A stretch of DNA of 54,830 bases from Dermabacter indicis (GCA_001403775.1 CYUG01000017.1:560600-615429); one strand, 5' to 3'. Counted from the first letter of the stretch, positions 1 to 9,125 are shown. Notes: generated by a model from the sequence alone, not told the origin. Translations and numbers: made by a program.

Positions 1-240
1 CACGCGCTCCTGGCCGGCGTTGAAGCCCTTGCGCACGCGCCTTTCAACCTCGGGCGCGTAGTCGCCGTAGAACTTCTCGGCGCGCTTGCGTGCCTCCTTT
101 GAGGCTTCGCTGAAGAGCGGGCCGGCGTTGTCGAGCGCCTTGCGCCACGTGCTCTGTGCCTGCTTCGCCTGCTTCTTGGCGTTCTTTGCGTGCTTCTTCG
201 CGGCCTTCTTGGCCTCGCGCTTGGAATTGGTGAAAGCCAT
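1..240 (-). CDS. Lys/Ala-rich basic protein, 3' part cut off by window edge
   Basis: The reading frame starts at the ATG at 240 on the minus strand and stays open for 80 codons to the window edge, so the C-terminus is missing. The visible part begins MAFTNSKREAKKAAKKHAK and is a run of Lys/Ala/Gln residues, predicted helical and strongly basic, followed by a less biased stretch ending near FNAGQERV. I do not recognise the family. A nucleic-acid-associated or small envelope protein is possible, but nothing here decides it. It is divergent from the cyclophilin gene, with about 175 nt between the two starts. Confidence 0.6.
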   Translation of the reverse strand, partial: MAFTNSKREAKKAAKKHAKNAKKQAKQAQSTWRKALDNAGPLFSEASKEARKRAEKFYGDYAPEVERRVRKGFNAGQERV

Positions 241-415
241 CGCTGACCCTTTCGTTCGTGCGCCGGGCATCCCCGGCGGTGGTGTGGAAGTGCGGGTGGT
301 CGCCACGCCGCGATGTCTCAAGCCTACTAGCGGCCCATCGACTGATCACAGTTTCTATGCAGAATGGGCGAGTGCCGTTCAGCGGCACTCAGCGAGGATA
401 TGGGAGGATCAAGGC

Positions 416-952
416 ATGTTTGCAACGCTTCATACGAATCACGGCGACATCCGCCTCGAACTGTTCGACAATCACGCCCCCAAGACCGTCGCGAACTTCG
501 TCGAGCTCGCCAAGGGCGAGCGCGAGTTCACGAACCCGGTGACGGGCGACAAGGAAAAGCGCCCCTACTACGACGGCGTGATCTTCCACCGCATCATCGA
601 TGGCTTCATGATCCAGGGCGGCGACCCGACCGGCACCGGCACGGGTGGCCCCGGCTACAACTTTGACGACGAGATCTCGGAGAAGAACTTCAACGAGCCC
701 TACGTGCTTGCCATGGCGAACGCCGGCAAGCGCATGAACGCCATCACGGGCCGCCCCTCGGGCACCAACGGTTCGCAGTTCTTCATCACCGTGGCCCCCA
801 CCCAGTACCTGCACGGCAAGCACACCGTGTTCGGCGAAGTTGCTGACGACGAGTCGAAGAAGGTCGTCGACGAGATCGCCAAGGTCGACACCGACATGCG
901 CGACCGTCCGCTCGAGGACGTCGTCATCAACTCGGTGACCATCGAAGACTGA
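416..952 (+). CDS. ppiA: Cyclophilin-type peptidyl-prolyl cis-trans isomerase
   Basis: This 178-residue cytoplasmic protein catalyses cis-trans isomerisation of X-Pro bonds. The cyclophilin core is clear: FHRIIDGFMIQGGD at residues 57-70 carries the catalytic Arg, and NGSQFFITVAPT and GKHTVFGEV follow. The length equals a single-domain cyclophilin with no signal peptide or membrane segment. I chose the ATG at 416 because GGGAGGA lies just upstream at about 402-408 and the protein then begins like other bacterial cyclophilins; the frame is open further upstream, but that part has no family similarity. It is followed 21 nt later by the rhomboid gene on the same strand. Confidence 0.95.
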   Translation: MFATLHTNHGDIRLELFDNHAPKTVANFVELAKGEREFTNPVTGDKEKRPYYDGVIFHRIIDGFMIQGGDPTGTGTGGPGYNFDDEISEKNFNEPYVLAMANAGKRMNAITGRPSGTNGSQFFITVAPTQYLHGKHTVFGEVADDESKKVVDEIAKVDTDMRDRPLEDVVINSVTIED

Positions 953-973
953 CCCGCAGGGCTCCCTTCGTCG

Positions 974-1915
974 ATGACACAGAGCTACGGAAAAGGAGCC
1001 GACCCGAGTCCGAGCCCGCGCGAGCAGGACAATGCGCCTGCCGTGTGCCCGCGACATCCGGGTCGGCCCTCGCTTATCCGCTGCCAGCGCTGCGACCGCC
1101 CCGCGTGCGTCGAATGTCAGCGCCGGGCCGCCGTTGGTATCCAGTGCGTCGATTGTGTGCAGGAAGCTGAACACAGTCAGCGTCAAAGCACCCCGCGCAC
1201 CGCCGTAGGCTCCGAGCCCGTGCGAAGCGCCCCCGTCGTGACATACACGATCATGGGGATCTGCGCCGTGCTCTATGTTCTCCAGATGCTCGGCTTGGAT
1301 CGCATGATCTCCGAATGGTTCATGTTTGCGCCCTTCCGCTCGTTCGCGATGCCGTGGACTCTGCTCACGAGTGGTTTCCTCCATGCAAGCCTTGCGCACG
1401 TGGGGCTGAACCTTTACGCGCTATGGGCCGTAGGGCAATACCTTGAGCGCGGGCTCGGGCACTGGCGATACCTCGCGGTGTTTCTTTTGAGCGTGCTCGG
1501 TGGGCACGTCGCGGTGTTGCTCTTTGCGAGCGTCGCCACTGACGCGTGGTTCACGGGCACGGTGGGCGCATCGGGTGGTCTTTTCGGCTTGTTCGGCGCG
1601 CTCCTCATTCTCCAGCGTCGCCTCGGAGGGGAAAGCGCGCAGGTTCTTATCCTGATCGTGCTCAACTTTGTGATTGGCTTCATTTACCCGAATATCTCGT
1701 GGCAGGGTCACCTTGGAGGTCTCGTGGTGGGGGCAGCAACCGTCGGCCTTTTCTTCGCGACTCGCCCCACCGCCGAACCTGGCGCGGATCGCGTTGCTGT
1801 CGCGAAGAAATCGGCGCTCATTCACGGCGGCGTGGTCGCGGGAATCGTCGTGTTGCTGCTAGCCGCGTGCGCGGTGAAATGGTGGCTCGCGTTATCAACG
1901 GTCTACAGCGGCTGA
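974..1915 (+). CDS. Rhomboid family intramembrane serine protease with B-box-like zinc finger
   Basis: The 313-residue protein has a Cys/His-rich N-terminus (CPRHPG, CQRCDRPACVEC and CVDCVQEA, residues 25-64) that looks like a B-box zinc site, then six hydrophobic segments from about residue 90. The rhomboid catalytic dyad is visible: Ser200 in GASGG and His246 in QGHLGG, with the conserved His/Asn set HASLAHVGLN at 137-146. Such enzymes cleave transmembrane substrates within the membrane, and the N-terminal zinc domain is common in actinobacterial members. The start ATG lies 21 nt after the cyclophilin stop. The two genes may share a transcript. Confidence 0.93.
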   Translation: MTQSYGKGADPSPSPREQDNAPAVCPRHPGRPSLIRCQRCDRPACVECQRRAAVGIQCVDCVQEAEHSQRQSTPRTAVGSEPVRSAPVVTYTIMGICAVLYVLQMLGLDRMISEWFMFAPFRSFAMPWTLLTSGFLHASLAHVGLNLYALWAVGQYLERGLGHWRYLAVFLLSVLGGHVAVLLFASVATDAWFTGTVGASGGLFGLFGALLILQRRLGGESAQVLILIVLNFVIGFIYPNISWQGHLGGLVVGAATVGLFFATRPTAEPGADRVAVAKKSALIHGGVVAGIVVLLLAACAVKWWLALSTVYSG

Positions 1916-2112
1916 CGCTGGTCTAGCCCGGCACAACCACGCACGGCTCGATCTAGCCTCACTACCAACCGCAGTGAGGGTGGAGAAAATCGACCGGGCC
2001 GGCCCAAATCGGGCTCCTTACGTCGTTGTTCTCCACCCTTAATGGAGTTATCCACAATTGTGTCCACGGTTGGGGAGAAATACATTAGTGTCATTCACGC
2101 GTGAACAGCACC

Positions 2113-2140
2113 AATGCCCCGCCCACTCGGGCGGGGCATT
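2113..2140. terminator. Perfect 12-bp hairpin, probable bidirectional terminator
   Basis: AATGCCCCGCCC and GGGCGGGGCATT form a perfect stem around the loop ACTC, between the convergent rhomboid and SRPBCC genes. The A/T tails are part of the stem and there is no long U-run, so termination in either direction is inferred from position and stem strength. Confidence 0.65.
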
Positions 2141-2164
2141 GACGTAGGCGGTGAGGACTCGCTC

Positions 2165-2602
2165 TCAGAGTGCGCGCTGTGCCTCGTGCTCGCGGGCGAT
2201 CTCGGCTTCGGCGGCGGCGAGGCGCTCGCTCCAGGCCTCGCGCAGAGTCTCGAGGGCCTCGTGCGAGGGGGCGTGCTCCACATCGAGCTCGAGAACGGTC
2301 GCGCCCTCATCCTCCATGAGGGTGGCCTGCACGATAATGCGGGCATCCACGAGCGGGCTGTCGTACTCGACGCGGATACGGTGACCGAGCGCCGAGCCGA
2401 GCACCTTGCCAATGATCCGACGGTTCTTACCGGGGTTCTTGACGAGCGGGCCACCCACCATGAGGGGGATCGACGGCAGGCCGAGCCAGGCGGGCATCCA
2501 CTGCTGGGTCATGCGGTCCCACGCCTCGTCTTGCGTGAGCGCGAACTGCCCGCGTGCGCGGAACGTGTAATCGGTGCGTGAAAGGGTACGTGCGTCACTC
2601 AT
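2165..2602 (-). CDS. SRPBCC-like (DUF2505-type) protein
   Basis: A 145-residue soluble protein starting at the ATG at 2602 (MSDARTLSRTDYTFRARG). The pattern of a small start-domain fold is visible: an early YTF strand, a Trp-containing helix (EAWDRMTQQW), alternating beta strands (HRIRVEYDSP, ARIIVQATL, TVLELDVEHAP), and a long C-terminal helix (EALETLREAWSERLAAAEAEI). This resembles SRPBCC/DUF2505 proteins that bind hydrophobic ligands, but no catalytic residue can be assigned. The frame is open upstream, but that part overlaps the aldo/keto reductase gene and is not family-like. Function unknown. Confidence 0.7.
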   Translation of the reverse strand: MSDARTLSRTDYTFRARGQFALTQDEAWDRMTQQWMPAWLGLPSIPLMVGGPLVKNPGKNRRIIGKVLGSALGHRIRVEYDSPLVDARIIVQATLMEDEGATVLELDVEHAPSHEALETLREAWSERLAAAEAEIAREHEAQRAL

Positions 2603-2717
2603 GCTTCCAAAATAGGAAGGCCCGCACCCCCTGGGAAGAGGGCACGGGCATGTTCCGCACAGTGTTCGAGAACTTGTTACCTTCCGCTTAACGGAACGAA
2701 ACTTCGCCTCCGACGGT

Positions 2718-3557
2718 TTACTTGAAGTCCGCCGTGGCCGGGTCCGGACCGCCGCGGCCATCGACACGCGAAAGGGCGTTGATCTTCTCGATCTCCTCGC
2801 CGCTGAGCGTGAGGCCGAGCGACTCCCAGTTTTCGGCGATGCGCGAAGGCGTGACCGACTTCGGGATCGCGATCGTCCCCAGCTGGCGATGCCACGCAAG
2901 GATCACCTGGGCGATGCTCGCGTCGTGAGCCTTCGCGATGGCCTCGAGCGCAGGATCGCTCAGGACGTCGCCGCCCTGGCCAAGCGGGCCCCAGGCCTCG
3001 GTTGCGACACCGTACTTCGTGTTCGCGACGCGCAGCTCCGCTTGATTGAAGTAAGGGTGCAGCTCGACCTGGTTGAGAACCGGGGTGACGCCGCTTTTCT
3101 CGATGAGGTCCTCGAGATTCTCGGCGGGGAAGTTCGAGACGCCGATCGACGAGATGCGACCCTGCTTCTGAAGCTCGATGAAGGCCTTCCACGTGTCGTT
3201 GTAGAGGCCGAAGCTCGGGCACGCCCAGTGAATGAGGTAGAGGTCAACAATGTCGAGGCCGAGATTGCCCATCGACTCGTCGAAGGCGCGCATGGTTTCG
3301 TCGTAGCCCTGGTTCGCGTTCCACAGCTTCGTCGTGATGAAGAGGTCCTTCGGGTCGACGCCCGCGGCATCGATGCCCTGGCGCACTCCCTCTTCGTTGC
3401 CGTACGCGGCTGCGGTGTCGATGTGGCGGTAGCCGGTTTCGATCGCGGCCTTGACGGCGGCGGCGGTTTCGTCGTTCGGAACCTTGAACACGCCAAAGCC
3501 GAGCTGCGGGATCTGCTTCCCGTCATTCAGGGTGGTGAGTGGGCTTTCAAAGGCCAT
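2718..3557 (-). CDS. Aldo/keto reductase (DkgA-like, AKR5 type), copy 1
   Basis: A 279-residue NADPH-dependent carbonyl reductase of the (beta/alpha)8 type. The catalytic tetrad is complete: Asp47 and Tyr52 (HIDTAAAY), Lys77 (FITTKLW) and His110 (YLIHW). The C-terminal cofactor loop IPKSVTPSRI is present. The length is normal for AKR5-type 2,5-diketogluconate/methylglyoxal reductases, but the substrate cannot be read from sequence. An AAGGAG ribosome site precedes the ATG at 3557. It lies 57 nt downstream of a paralogue on the same strand, so the pair probably form one operon by duplication. Confidence 0.93.
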   Translation of the reverse strand: MAFESPLTTLNDGKQIPQLGFGVFKVPNDETAAAVKAAIETGYRHIDTAAAYGNEEGVRQGIDAAGVDPKDLFITTKLWNANQGYDETMRAFDESMGNLGLDIVDLYLIHWACPSFGLYNDTWKAFIELQKQGRISSIGVSNFPAENLEDLIEKSGVTPVLNQVELHPYFNQAELRVANTKYGVATEAWGPLGQGGDVLSDPALEAIAKAHDASIAQVILAWHRQLGTIAIPKSVTPSRIAENWESLGLTLSGEEIEKINALSRVDGRGGPDPATADFK

Positions 3558-3614
3558 TGTTTTCTCCTTACGGTTGGCGGTTCCACACTCGTGGTGGTCT
3601 GATGTGCGCGGTTC

Positions 3615-4490
3615 TTAGCCCTCGTAGCCTGCGCCTCGCACCATCGTTTCCGGGTCGAAGCCGGTGCGTCCGGTTTCGCCTCGGTCGAGGGTCGCGATTG
3701 CTTCCAGATCCTCGGACGTGAGCTGGATACTGAGCGCGCCGAAGTTTTCGCGGATGCGGCTCGGCGTCACGGACTTTGGGATCGCGATCGTGCCGAGCGC
3801 GAGGTGCCACGCGAGCACCACTTGTGCGGGGGTCGCGCTCTCTCGCTCCGCGATTTCTCGGATGACTGGTTCCTCGAAGAGGCCTTTGCCTCGGTGGAGC
3901 GGTGCCCACGCCTGGCTGAGCACACCGCGCTCGCGGTTCGCCTCGCGAAGCTCCGCTTGCGCGAAATAGGGATTGAGCTCGATTTGGTTGAGAACCGGAG
4001 TCACGCCGGTCGCGTCCGCGAGTTCGTCGAGGCGCTTCGCCGGGAAGTTTGCGACACCGATCGAGGTCGCGAGGCCCTCCTCGCGGAGCCTGATGAGTTC
4101 CTCCCACGTCTCGACCGTGAGGCCGTTCATGGGCATGGGCCAATGGATGAGGTAGAGGTCCACGTAGTCGAGACCGAGTCGCTCGAGGCTCTCCTCGAAC
4201 GCGCGGCGGGTCTTCTCACGCCCGTGGTCGTCGTTCCACACCTTCGTCGTGACGAATACGTCGGAGCGCTCGAGGCCCGAGTGGCGAACGGCGCGCCCCA
4301 CGCCTTCCTCGTTGTCGTAGAGCTTTGCGGTGTCAATATGCCGGTATCCGGCCTCGAACGCGCATTCGATGGCGGCCTCGACCTCGTCGTTCGGAGTTTT
4401 GTACACCCCGAAGCCGAGCTGGGGGATCTGCTTACCGTCGTTGAGTGTGAGCAGGGGGCTTGCAGTAGCGGGATCGCTCGTGGGCGTCAT
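3615..4490 (-). CDS. Aldo/keto reductase (DkgA-like), copy 2
   Basis: A 291-residue paralogue of the downstream reductase, sharing the N-terminal LTLNDGKQIPQLGFGV block and the full tetrad (HIDTAKLY, VFVTTKVW, YLIHWP). I use the ATG at 4490, because the AAGAAGG sequence just before it is a good ribosome site. The frame stays open to a TTG 18 nt upstream, but that TTG lies before the ribosome site. It is first of the two-gene AKR operon, divergent from the LssY_C gene. The duplicated pair suggests two substrate ranges, which cannot be resolved here. Confidence 0.92.
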   Translation of the reverse strand: MTPTSDPATASPLLTLNDGKQIPQLGFGVYKTPNDEVEAAIECAFEAGYRHIDTAKLYDNEEGVGRAVRHSGLERSDVFVTTKVWNDDHGREKTRRAFEESLERLGLDYVDLYLIHWPMPMNGLTVETWEELIRLREEGLATSIGVANFPAKRLDELADATGVTPVLNQIELNPYFAQAELREANRERGVLSQAWAPLHRGKGLFEEPVIREIAERESATPAQVVLAWHLALGTIAIPKSVTPSRIRENFGALSIQLTSEDLEAIATLDRGETGRTGFDPETMVRGAGYEG

Positions 4491-4576
4491 CGAATCCTTC
4501 TTCCTCAAGGCTCACACCAGCCTATAAACCTTCATCGGGTGGTCCCTGAGTCATCGGTATCGTGAAGTCGCGCCCG

Positions 4577-4582
4577 TACAAT
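4577..4582 (+). promoter_or_regulatory. -10 box TACAAT of a leaderless promoter
   Basis: TACAAT lies exactly 7 nt before the ATG at 4590, so the transcript would begin at or next to the start codon. No Shine-Dalgarno sequence is present and the -35 is weak. This also decides the start of the LssY_C gene against the ATG at 4581, which overlaps the box. Confidence 0.55.
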
Positions 4583-4589
4583 GAGCGGC

Positions 4590-6227
4590 ATGGAGGTTTA
4601 CGGGGCGCGCGCACGCGCGGAGGCGAGGCAACCGTCGGACCCCATTCCCCTTCCCGAAAAGCCGCGCGTGGTGCCCCGCCCGCCGCACACGAAGCGCACC
4701 CGGTTCGCGAAATGGAAGCGGCCCGTTCCCCTCGCGTACCCCACATATGACCACGTGGCGGGGCATAGCTACGATCGACCCCGACTCGAGATCTACCCGC
4801 GGCTTGACGCCGTGTTTGTGCTGCTCGCCACCGTGCTCTCCCTCGTGCTCGCGTACGTGTTCTTGCGGCAGGGGCTCACGACTGATCCGAGCCGCCTCAT
4901 CAACCTGCTCGTGTTCTGGCTTGTATTCACCTACGCGGCCTTGCCGCGCATTCACCAGGCGCTTACGGCCGTGTACGTTCCCGATTACTTCATGGGGCGC
5001 ACGCGCACGGCGGACGGCCTGCTGGGCGACCCCGTGAACCTCGCCTTCGAGGGCTCGGCCGAGGACATCCACGTGGCGATGCGCAAGGCCGGCTGGGTGC
5101 TCGCGGAGGAAAATACTCTGCACAGCGCCCGCCGCACCGTGATGGCGTTCCTTTTGCGGCGCTCGTACCCGAGGGCGCCCGTGAGTTCGCTCTTCCTCTT
5201 TGGAAGGCGTCACGAGTTCGCCTATCAGCAGGAGGTCGGCGGTACGACCCTGAGGCGCCACCACATTCGTTTTTGGCGCGTGCCGCACAAGTGGGTCATG
5301 CCGGGCGGGCACCGCGTCACGTGGCTTGCGGCCGCCACCTACGACCGCGGGGTGGGGCTTTCGCGCTTCACACTCCAGGTCACGCACAAGATCGACGAAA
5401 ATACCGACGTCGAGCGAAACTACGTGGTCGATACGCTTTTGCACGCCGACCACGCGATCCCCGTTGGAGTGATCAAGGACTATTCGACGTCGTATCACCA
5501 CGTGAACGGCGGCGGCGACCCGCTTCGCACCGACGGCCACCTTCCCGTCGTGAATGTCACGGGGGCGGAGGCGCGCTCGACGGGCTCGACTGCCGTGATC
5601 CAGCCTCGAAATCGCGCGACGGGCATCTTTTACCTGCGCGGGCGCTCGCTCCGCCCCGGCGAACTCATGCAATCGCTCGAGCGTGACTGGCACGGCGCGC
5701 GCGAGGATTTCCTCCAGGCGATCCGCAATTTCGGCGACCATCACCTTCCGCCGCCGTCGATCGGTTTCGTGGGGCTCATGATCGCGCTCGAAACGGTTGC
5801 GGTACTCGGACTTTGGGGGCTCGTGTGGGCGCAGGGTTCAGGTGCGGGGAAGGCCGACGCCATCGTGCGCACCCTCGGTTTCGATCAGCTCGGCGATGCT
5901 CCGCTTCCGTCCCTCACCGTGCTCGTCGTGGGGCAAATCGTGCTTTTTGTGCTCATGCTCGGCCGCAACAGGTGGGCGCGGCTCGGCCTGATGGCGCTTC
6001 TCGCGTTCGATTCGCTTGCGCGCATTAGCGTCGCGGTCCTTGAGCCCGCGGGTGAAGCGGGTGCGGCTGAATTGCTCGGCGTAGGCCTCAGTACTCTCGC
6101 GCTTTTGACCCTCACGTCGGATGCGGCCCGCATCTGGGTGCACACGGACCGCATCGCGTACTACGCCGAACGTGAGAGCGCGAACCCCGGCGGCGATGCC
6201 GCCGAAGGCGAATCTCTCGAGGCCTGA
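4590..6227 (+). CDS. LssY C-terminal domain membrane protein
   Basis: A 545-residue protein with a basic cytoplasmic N-terminus, two hydrophobic segments (about residues 68-110), a soluble region, and three or four hydrophobic segments near the C-terminus. The soluble part shows blocks I associate with the LssY C-terminal domain: DPVNLAFEGSAEDI, AMRKAGWVLAE, FLFGRRHEFAYQQE, RHHIRFWRV, and the stretch from HKIDENTDVERNYV to the DYSTSYHHVNGGGD region. The biochemical role of LssY_C is not known to me. The start is taken as the ATG at 4590 (see the -10 box). It is divergent from the AKR pair and convergent with nhaA. Confidence 0.75.
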   Translation: MEVYGARARAEARQPSDPIPLPEKPRVVPRPPHTKRTRFAKWKRPVPLAYPTYDHVAGHSYDRPRLEIYPRLDAVFVLLATVLSLVLAYVFLRQGLTTDPSRLINLLVFWLVFTYAALPRIHQALTAVYVPDYFMGRTRTADGLLGDPVNLAFEGSAEDIHVAMRKAGWVLAEENTLHSARRTVMAFLLRRSYPRAPVSSLFLFGRRHEFAYQQEVGGTTLRRHHIRFWRVPHKWVMPGGHRVTWLAAATYDRGVGLSRFTLQVTHKIDENTDVERNYVVDTLLHADHAIPVGVIKDYSTSYHHVNGGGDPLRTDGHLPVVNVTGAEARSTGSTAVIQPRNRATGIFYLRGRSLRPGELMQSLERDWHGAREDFLQAIRNFGDHHLPPPSIGFVGLMIALETVAVLGLWGLVWAQGSGAGKADAIVRTLGFDQLGDAPLPSLTVLVVGQIVLFVLMLGRNRWARLGLMALLAFDSLARISVAVLEPAGEAGAAELLGVGLSTLALLTLTSDAARIWVHTDRIAYYAERESANPGGDAAEGESLEA

Positions 6228-6240
6228 CGAGGCCTGAGCT

Positions 6241-7584
6241 TTACTTCGTGCGCGCGGAGTCGTCGGAGAACACGTCGGGGATGCCATCGCGGTTTGCGTC
6301 GACCTTTTCTCGCTCGGCGATCTTCGCATAGCGAGCGTTGCGCGGCGCGAGGATCGCGGCACCCACGATCGCGGCGAGCACCGAGGCTGTGAGCACGCCG
6401 ACCTTCGCCCAGTCGTGTGCCGGGTCCGAAACATCAAAGCTCAGCTCGGCGACGAGGAGCGACACCGTGAAGCCGATACCCGCGAGGGCCGCGACGCCAA
6501 GAAGGTCGAGCCACTTGATGTCCGGGTCGAGATTCGCGCCGCGCAGGCGCGTCACGAGGAAGGTTGTACCCACGATGCCGAGCATCTTGCCCACAACGAG
6601 ACCCACGATGATGCCGAGTGCGACCGTGGAGGTCCACGCCTCGGTGAGGCCGCTGAAACCACCCACGGCGACACCCGCGCTGAAGAACGCGAAGATCGGC
6701 ACGGCTATGCCCGAAGAGAGCGGGCGGAAGCGGTGCTCGAACGTTTCGGCAAGCGAATAGCGCTCGCCGTACTTCGAGAGGGGATTCACGGGGATCATGA
6801 ACGCGAGCGCGACGCCCGCGATCGTCGCGTGGATGCCGGAGTTGTAGAAGAGCGCCCACACGATGAGGCCGAGGGGAAGCAGCACGAACCACGCGGCGCT
6901 GTAGTGCTTCTTGAAGAGTGCTTCGGCCTTGTTGGCCACGAGCCAGTAGAGCGCGAGGGGGATGAGCGCGATCGCGAGGTAGTGGAGTTTGAGGTCGCTC
7001 GAGTAGAACACGGCGATGATCGTGATGGCGATGAGGTCATCGACGATGGCGAGGGTGAGAAGGAACGTGCGCAGTGCGGCGGGAAGTTTCGAGCCCACGA
7101 TCGCGAGGACCGCGACCGCGAACGCGATGTCGGTTGCGGCGGGAATCGCCCAGCCGCCAAGGGTTTCGGGGTTCACGGCGTTGAGAGCCGTGTACAACAA
7201 GGCGGGGAGCGCCACGCCACCTACGGCTGCAGCGACGGGCACAAACGCGCGCCGCGGATCCCGAAGATCGCCTTTCGTGAGCTCCATCTTGAGCTCGAGT
7301 CCCACGAGGAAGAAGAAGATCGCGAGGAGACCGTCGGCCGCCCAGTGCGCGAGGGAGAGGTCGAGATCGAGCCAGCTCGTCGAGAAGCCCACGTGCATGT
7401 CGCGAAGCGAGAAGTACGCGTCGGCGGCGGGCGAGTTCGCGAAGATGAGCGCGAGAATGGTGGCGCCTACGAGGATGAGGCCGCCCGTCGTCTCGGTCGT
7501 GAGGATCTTTTCGATGCGCGTGAGTTCGCGGTAGGTGCCGCGCGCGAGGATCGTTTCGGTGCGGCTCTTTTGGTTGCTCGTCAT
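6241..7584 (-). CDS. nhaA: Na+/H+ antiporter NhaA, copy 1
   Basis: A 447-residue inner-membrane antiporter exchanging Na+ (or Li+) for H+. NhaA hallmarks are visible: FFFLVGLELKMEL, GGWAIPAATDIAFAVAVL, the AIVDDLIAI segment with the paired Asp residues of the transport site, and GIGFTVSLLVAELSF. About eleven or twelve membrane segments are expected. The C-terminal tail ends in an acidic DxNxDGxPD element (Asp429, Asn431, Asp433, Asp437). A good AAAGGA site precedes the ATG at 7584. It is downstream of a second nhaA on the same strand, 105 nt away. Confidence 0.96.
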   Translation of the reverse strand: MTSNQKSRTETILARGTYRELTRIEKILTTETTGGLILVGATILALIFANSPAADAYFSLRDMHVGFSTSWLDLDLSLAHWAADGLLAIFFFLVGLELKMELTKGDLRDPRRAFVPVAAAVGGVALPALLYTALNAVNPETLGGWAIPAATDIAFAVAVLAIVGSKLPAALRTFLLTLAIVDDLIAITIIAVFYSSDLKLHYLAIALIPLALYWLVANKAEALFKKHYSAAWFVLLPLGLIVWALFYNSGIHATIAGVALAFMIPVNPLSKYGERYSLAETFEHRFRPLSSGIAVPIFAFFSAGVAVGGFSGLTEAWTSTVALGIIVGLVVGKMLGIVGTTFLVTRLRGANLDPDIKWLDLLGVAALAGIGFTVSLLVAELSFDVSDPAHDWAKVGVLTASVLAAIVGAAILAPRNARYAKIAEREKVDANRDGIPDVFSDDSARTK

Positions 7585-7689
7585 GGGGAGTCCTTTGGGG
7601 CTCGGCGGGCACTTTCAACGGGCCGCGGGATCGGCCCCACGGCCCGTGCCGACCAGACTTCCCGGCACACCAAAAAGCGAGTTTACATG

Positions 7690-9072
7690 CTAGTTCTGCT
7701 GCGTGCGCGCGGTGTCGTCGGAGAACACGTCGGGGATGCCGTCCCTGTTCTCGTCGCGCGATTCGAGCTCGGCGATCTTCTTGTAGTGATTATTGCGAGG
7801 CAGCAAAATGATCGTGCCCACGACTGCCGCGAGCAGTGAGGCGGTGAGCACGCCGATCTTTGCGTCCTCTACGAGGATGCTCGACGGGTCGAAGCTCAGT
7901 TCGGCGACGAGGAGCGACACGGTGAAGCCAATGCCGGCGATCGCCGACATGCCAATGAGGTCGATCCAACGGATCTCATCGTCGAGATTGGCCTTGGTGA
8001 GCTTCGTGACGAGGAAGGTCGTACCGGTGATGCCAATCATTTTGCCGGCAACGAGCCCCACGATCACGCCGAGGGCAACCGTCGTGGTCCACGCGTCGAA
8101 GAGGCCGCTGAAGCCGCCCACGGCCACACCCGCGCTAAAGAACGCGAACACGGGCACGGCAACGCCGGTCGAGAAGGGACGGAACCTGTGCTCGAGAGTC
8201 TCGGCGAGCGAGTGCTGCTTACCGTAGGGGCTTCGCGCATGGACGGGAACGCAGAACGCGAGCACCACGCCCGCGATGGTCGCGTGCACGCCCGAGTTAT
8301 AGAAGAGGATCCACGTGATGATTGCGAGCGGCAGGAGGATGATCCACGTGGCGCTGTAGTGCTTCTTGAAGAGCGCCTCGGCCTTGTATGCCACGATCGC
8401 GAAGATCGCGATCACGGGCAGCGCCGCGAGGAGGTAGACGAACTTTGTTTCTTCGGCGTAGAAGATCGCGATGATGAGGATCGCGATGAGGTCGTCGACC
8501 ACGGCGAGCGTGAGAAGGAACGTGCGCAGTGCCGCGGGCAGCTTCGAGCCGATGAGTGTAAGGACGGCCACCGCGAAGGCAATGTCGGTTGCCGCGGGGA
8601 TCGCCCACCCGTGGTGGGAGGCTTCGGGACCGTCGAGGTTCACGAGCGTGTAGATCACCGCGGGGACGGCCACGCCACCCGCAGCGGCGAGCATCGGCAC
8701 GAGCGCGAGCTTAGGATCGCGCAGGTCGCCGCGAATGAACTCGTGCTTGAGTTCGAGGCCCACGAGGAAGAAGAACACGGCGAGGAGGCCGTCGGCGGCC
8801 CAGTGCGCGACCGAAAGGTTGAGGTTGAGCCAGCCGAGGTCAAAGCCGAGGTGCGCATCGCGAACGTCGAAGTAGAGGTCGGCGAGCGGGGAGTTCGCGC
8901 AGATGAGCGCGAGGATTGTCGCGATCACGAGGGCGATGCCACCGGCCGATTCTTTCGTGAGGATTTCTTCGACGCGGCTGTATTCGCGGAAGGTTCCCTG
9001 CTCAAGAATTTTCTTGGGTGTGCCCGGCTTGGGCGCGGGTAGGTCGCGTTCCGACGCCTGCTTGCTGTTCAC
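7690..9072 (-). CDS. nhaA: Na+/H+ antiporter NhaA, copy 2
   Basis: A 460-residue paralogue of the adjacent antiporter with the same signature blocks (FFFLVGLELKHEF, GWAIPAATDIAFAVAVL, AVVDDLIAI, GIGFTVSLLVAEL) and the same kind of tail, with an acidic DxNxDG repeat at residues 440-448 and a VFSDDTAR ending. The start is GTG at 9072, with GGAG about 9 nt upstream; a more distal start is not supported. It lies 53 nt downstream of the argE-like gene, so argE-nhaA-nhaA may be co-transcribed. Tandem copies suggest division of labour in pH or salt range, or gene dosage; both are inference. Confidence 0.96.
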   Translation of the reverse strand: MNSKQASERDLPAPKPGTPKKILEQGTFREYSRVEEILTKESAGGIALVIATILALICANSPLADLYFDVRDAHLGFDLGWLNLNLSVAHWAADGLLAVFFFLVGLELKHEFIRGDLRDPKLALVPMLAAAGGVAVPAVIYTLVNLDGPEASHHGWAIPAATDIAFAVAVLTLIGSKLPAALRTFLLTLAVVDDLIAILIIAIFYAEETKFVYLLAALPVIAIFAIVAYKAEALFKKHYSATWIILLPLAIITWILFYNSGVHATIAGVVLAFCVPVHARSPYGKQHSLAETLEHRFRPFSTGVAVPVFAFFSAGVAVGGFSGLFDAWTTTVALGVIVGLVAGKMIGITGTTFLVTKLTKANLDDEIRWIDLIGMSAIAGIGFTVSLLVAELSFDPSSILVEDAKIGVLTASLLAAVVGTIILLPRNNHYKKIAELESRDENRDGIPDVFSDDTARTQQN

Positions 9073-9125
9073 TGCGTACTACTCCAATGGGTTGATCGTC
9101 GAGAGAGATTCGGTGGTCTGCGGTG

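Noticed and set aside
389-1399. Long open frame on the minus strand antisense to the cyclophilin and rhomboid genes
   Set aside because: No family-like sequence, and it is the shadow of genes with G/C-rich third positions. The same applies to other long antisense frames over the ABC, SNF2, nhaA and LysR genes.
2048-2056. TTATCCACA, a consensus DnaA box, and its counterpart at 37400-37408
   Set aside because: Single 9-mers, no cluster of boxes, no dnaA/dnaN/gyrB nearby and no A/T-rich unwinding element. They do not make an origin. DnaB being nearby is suggestive but not evidence.
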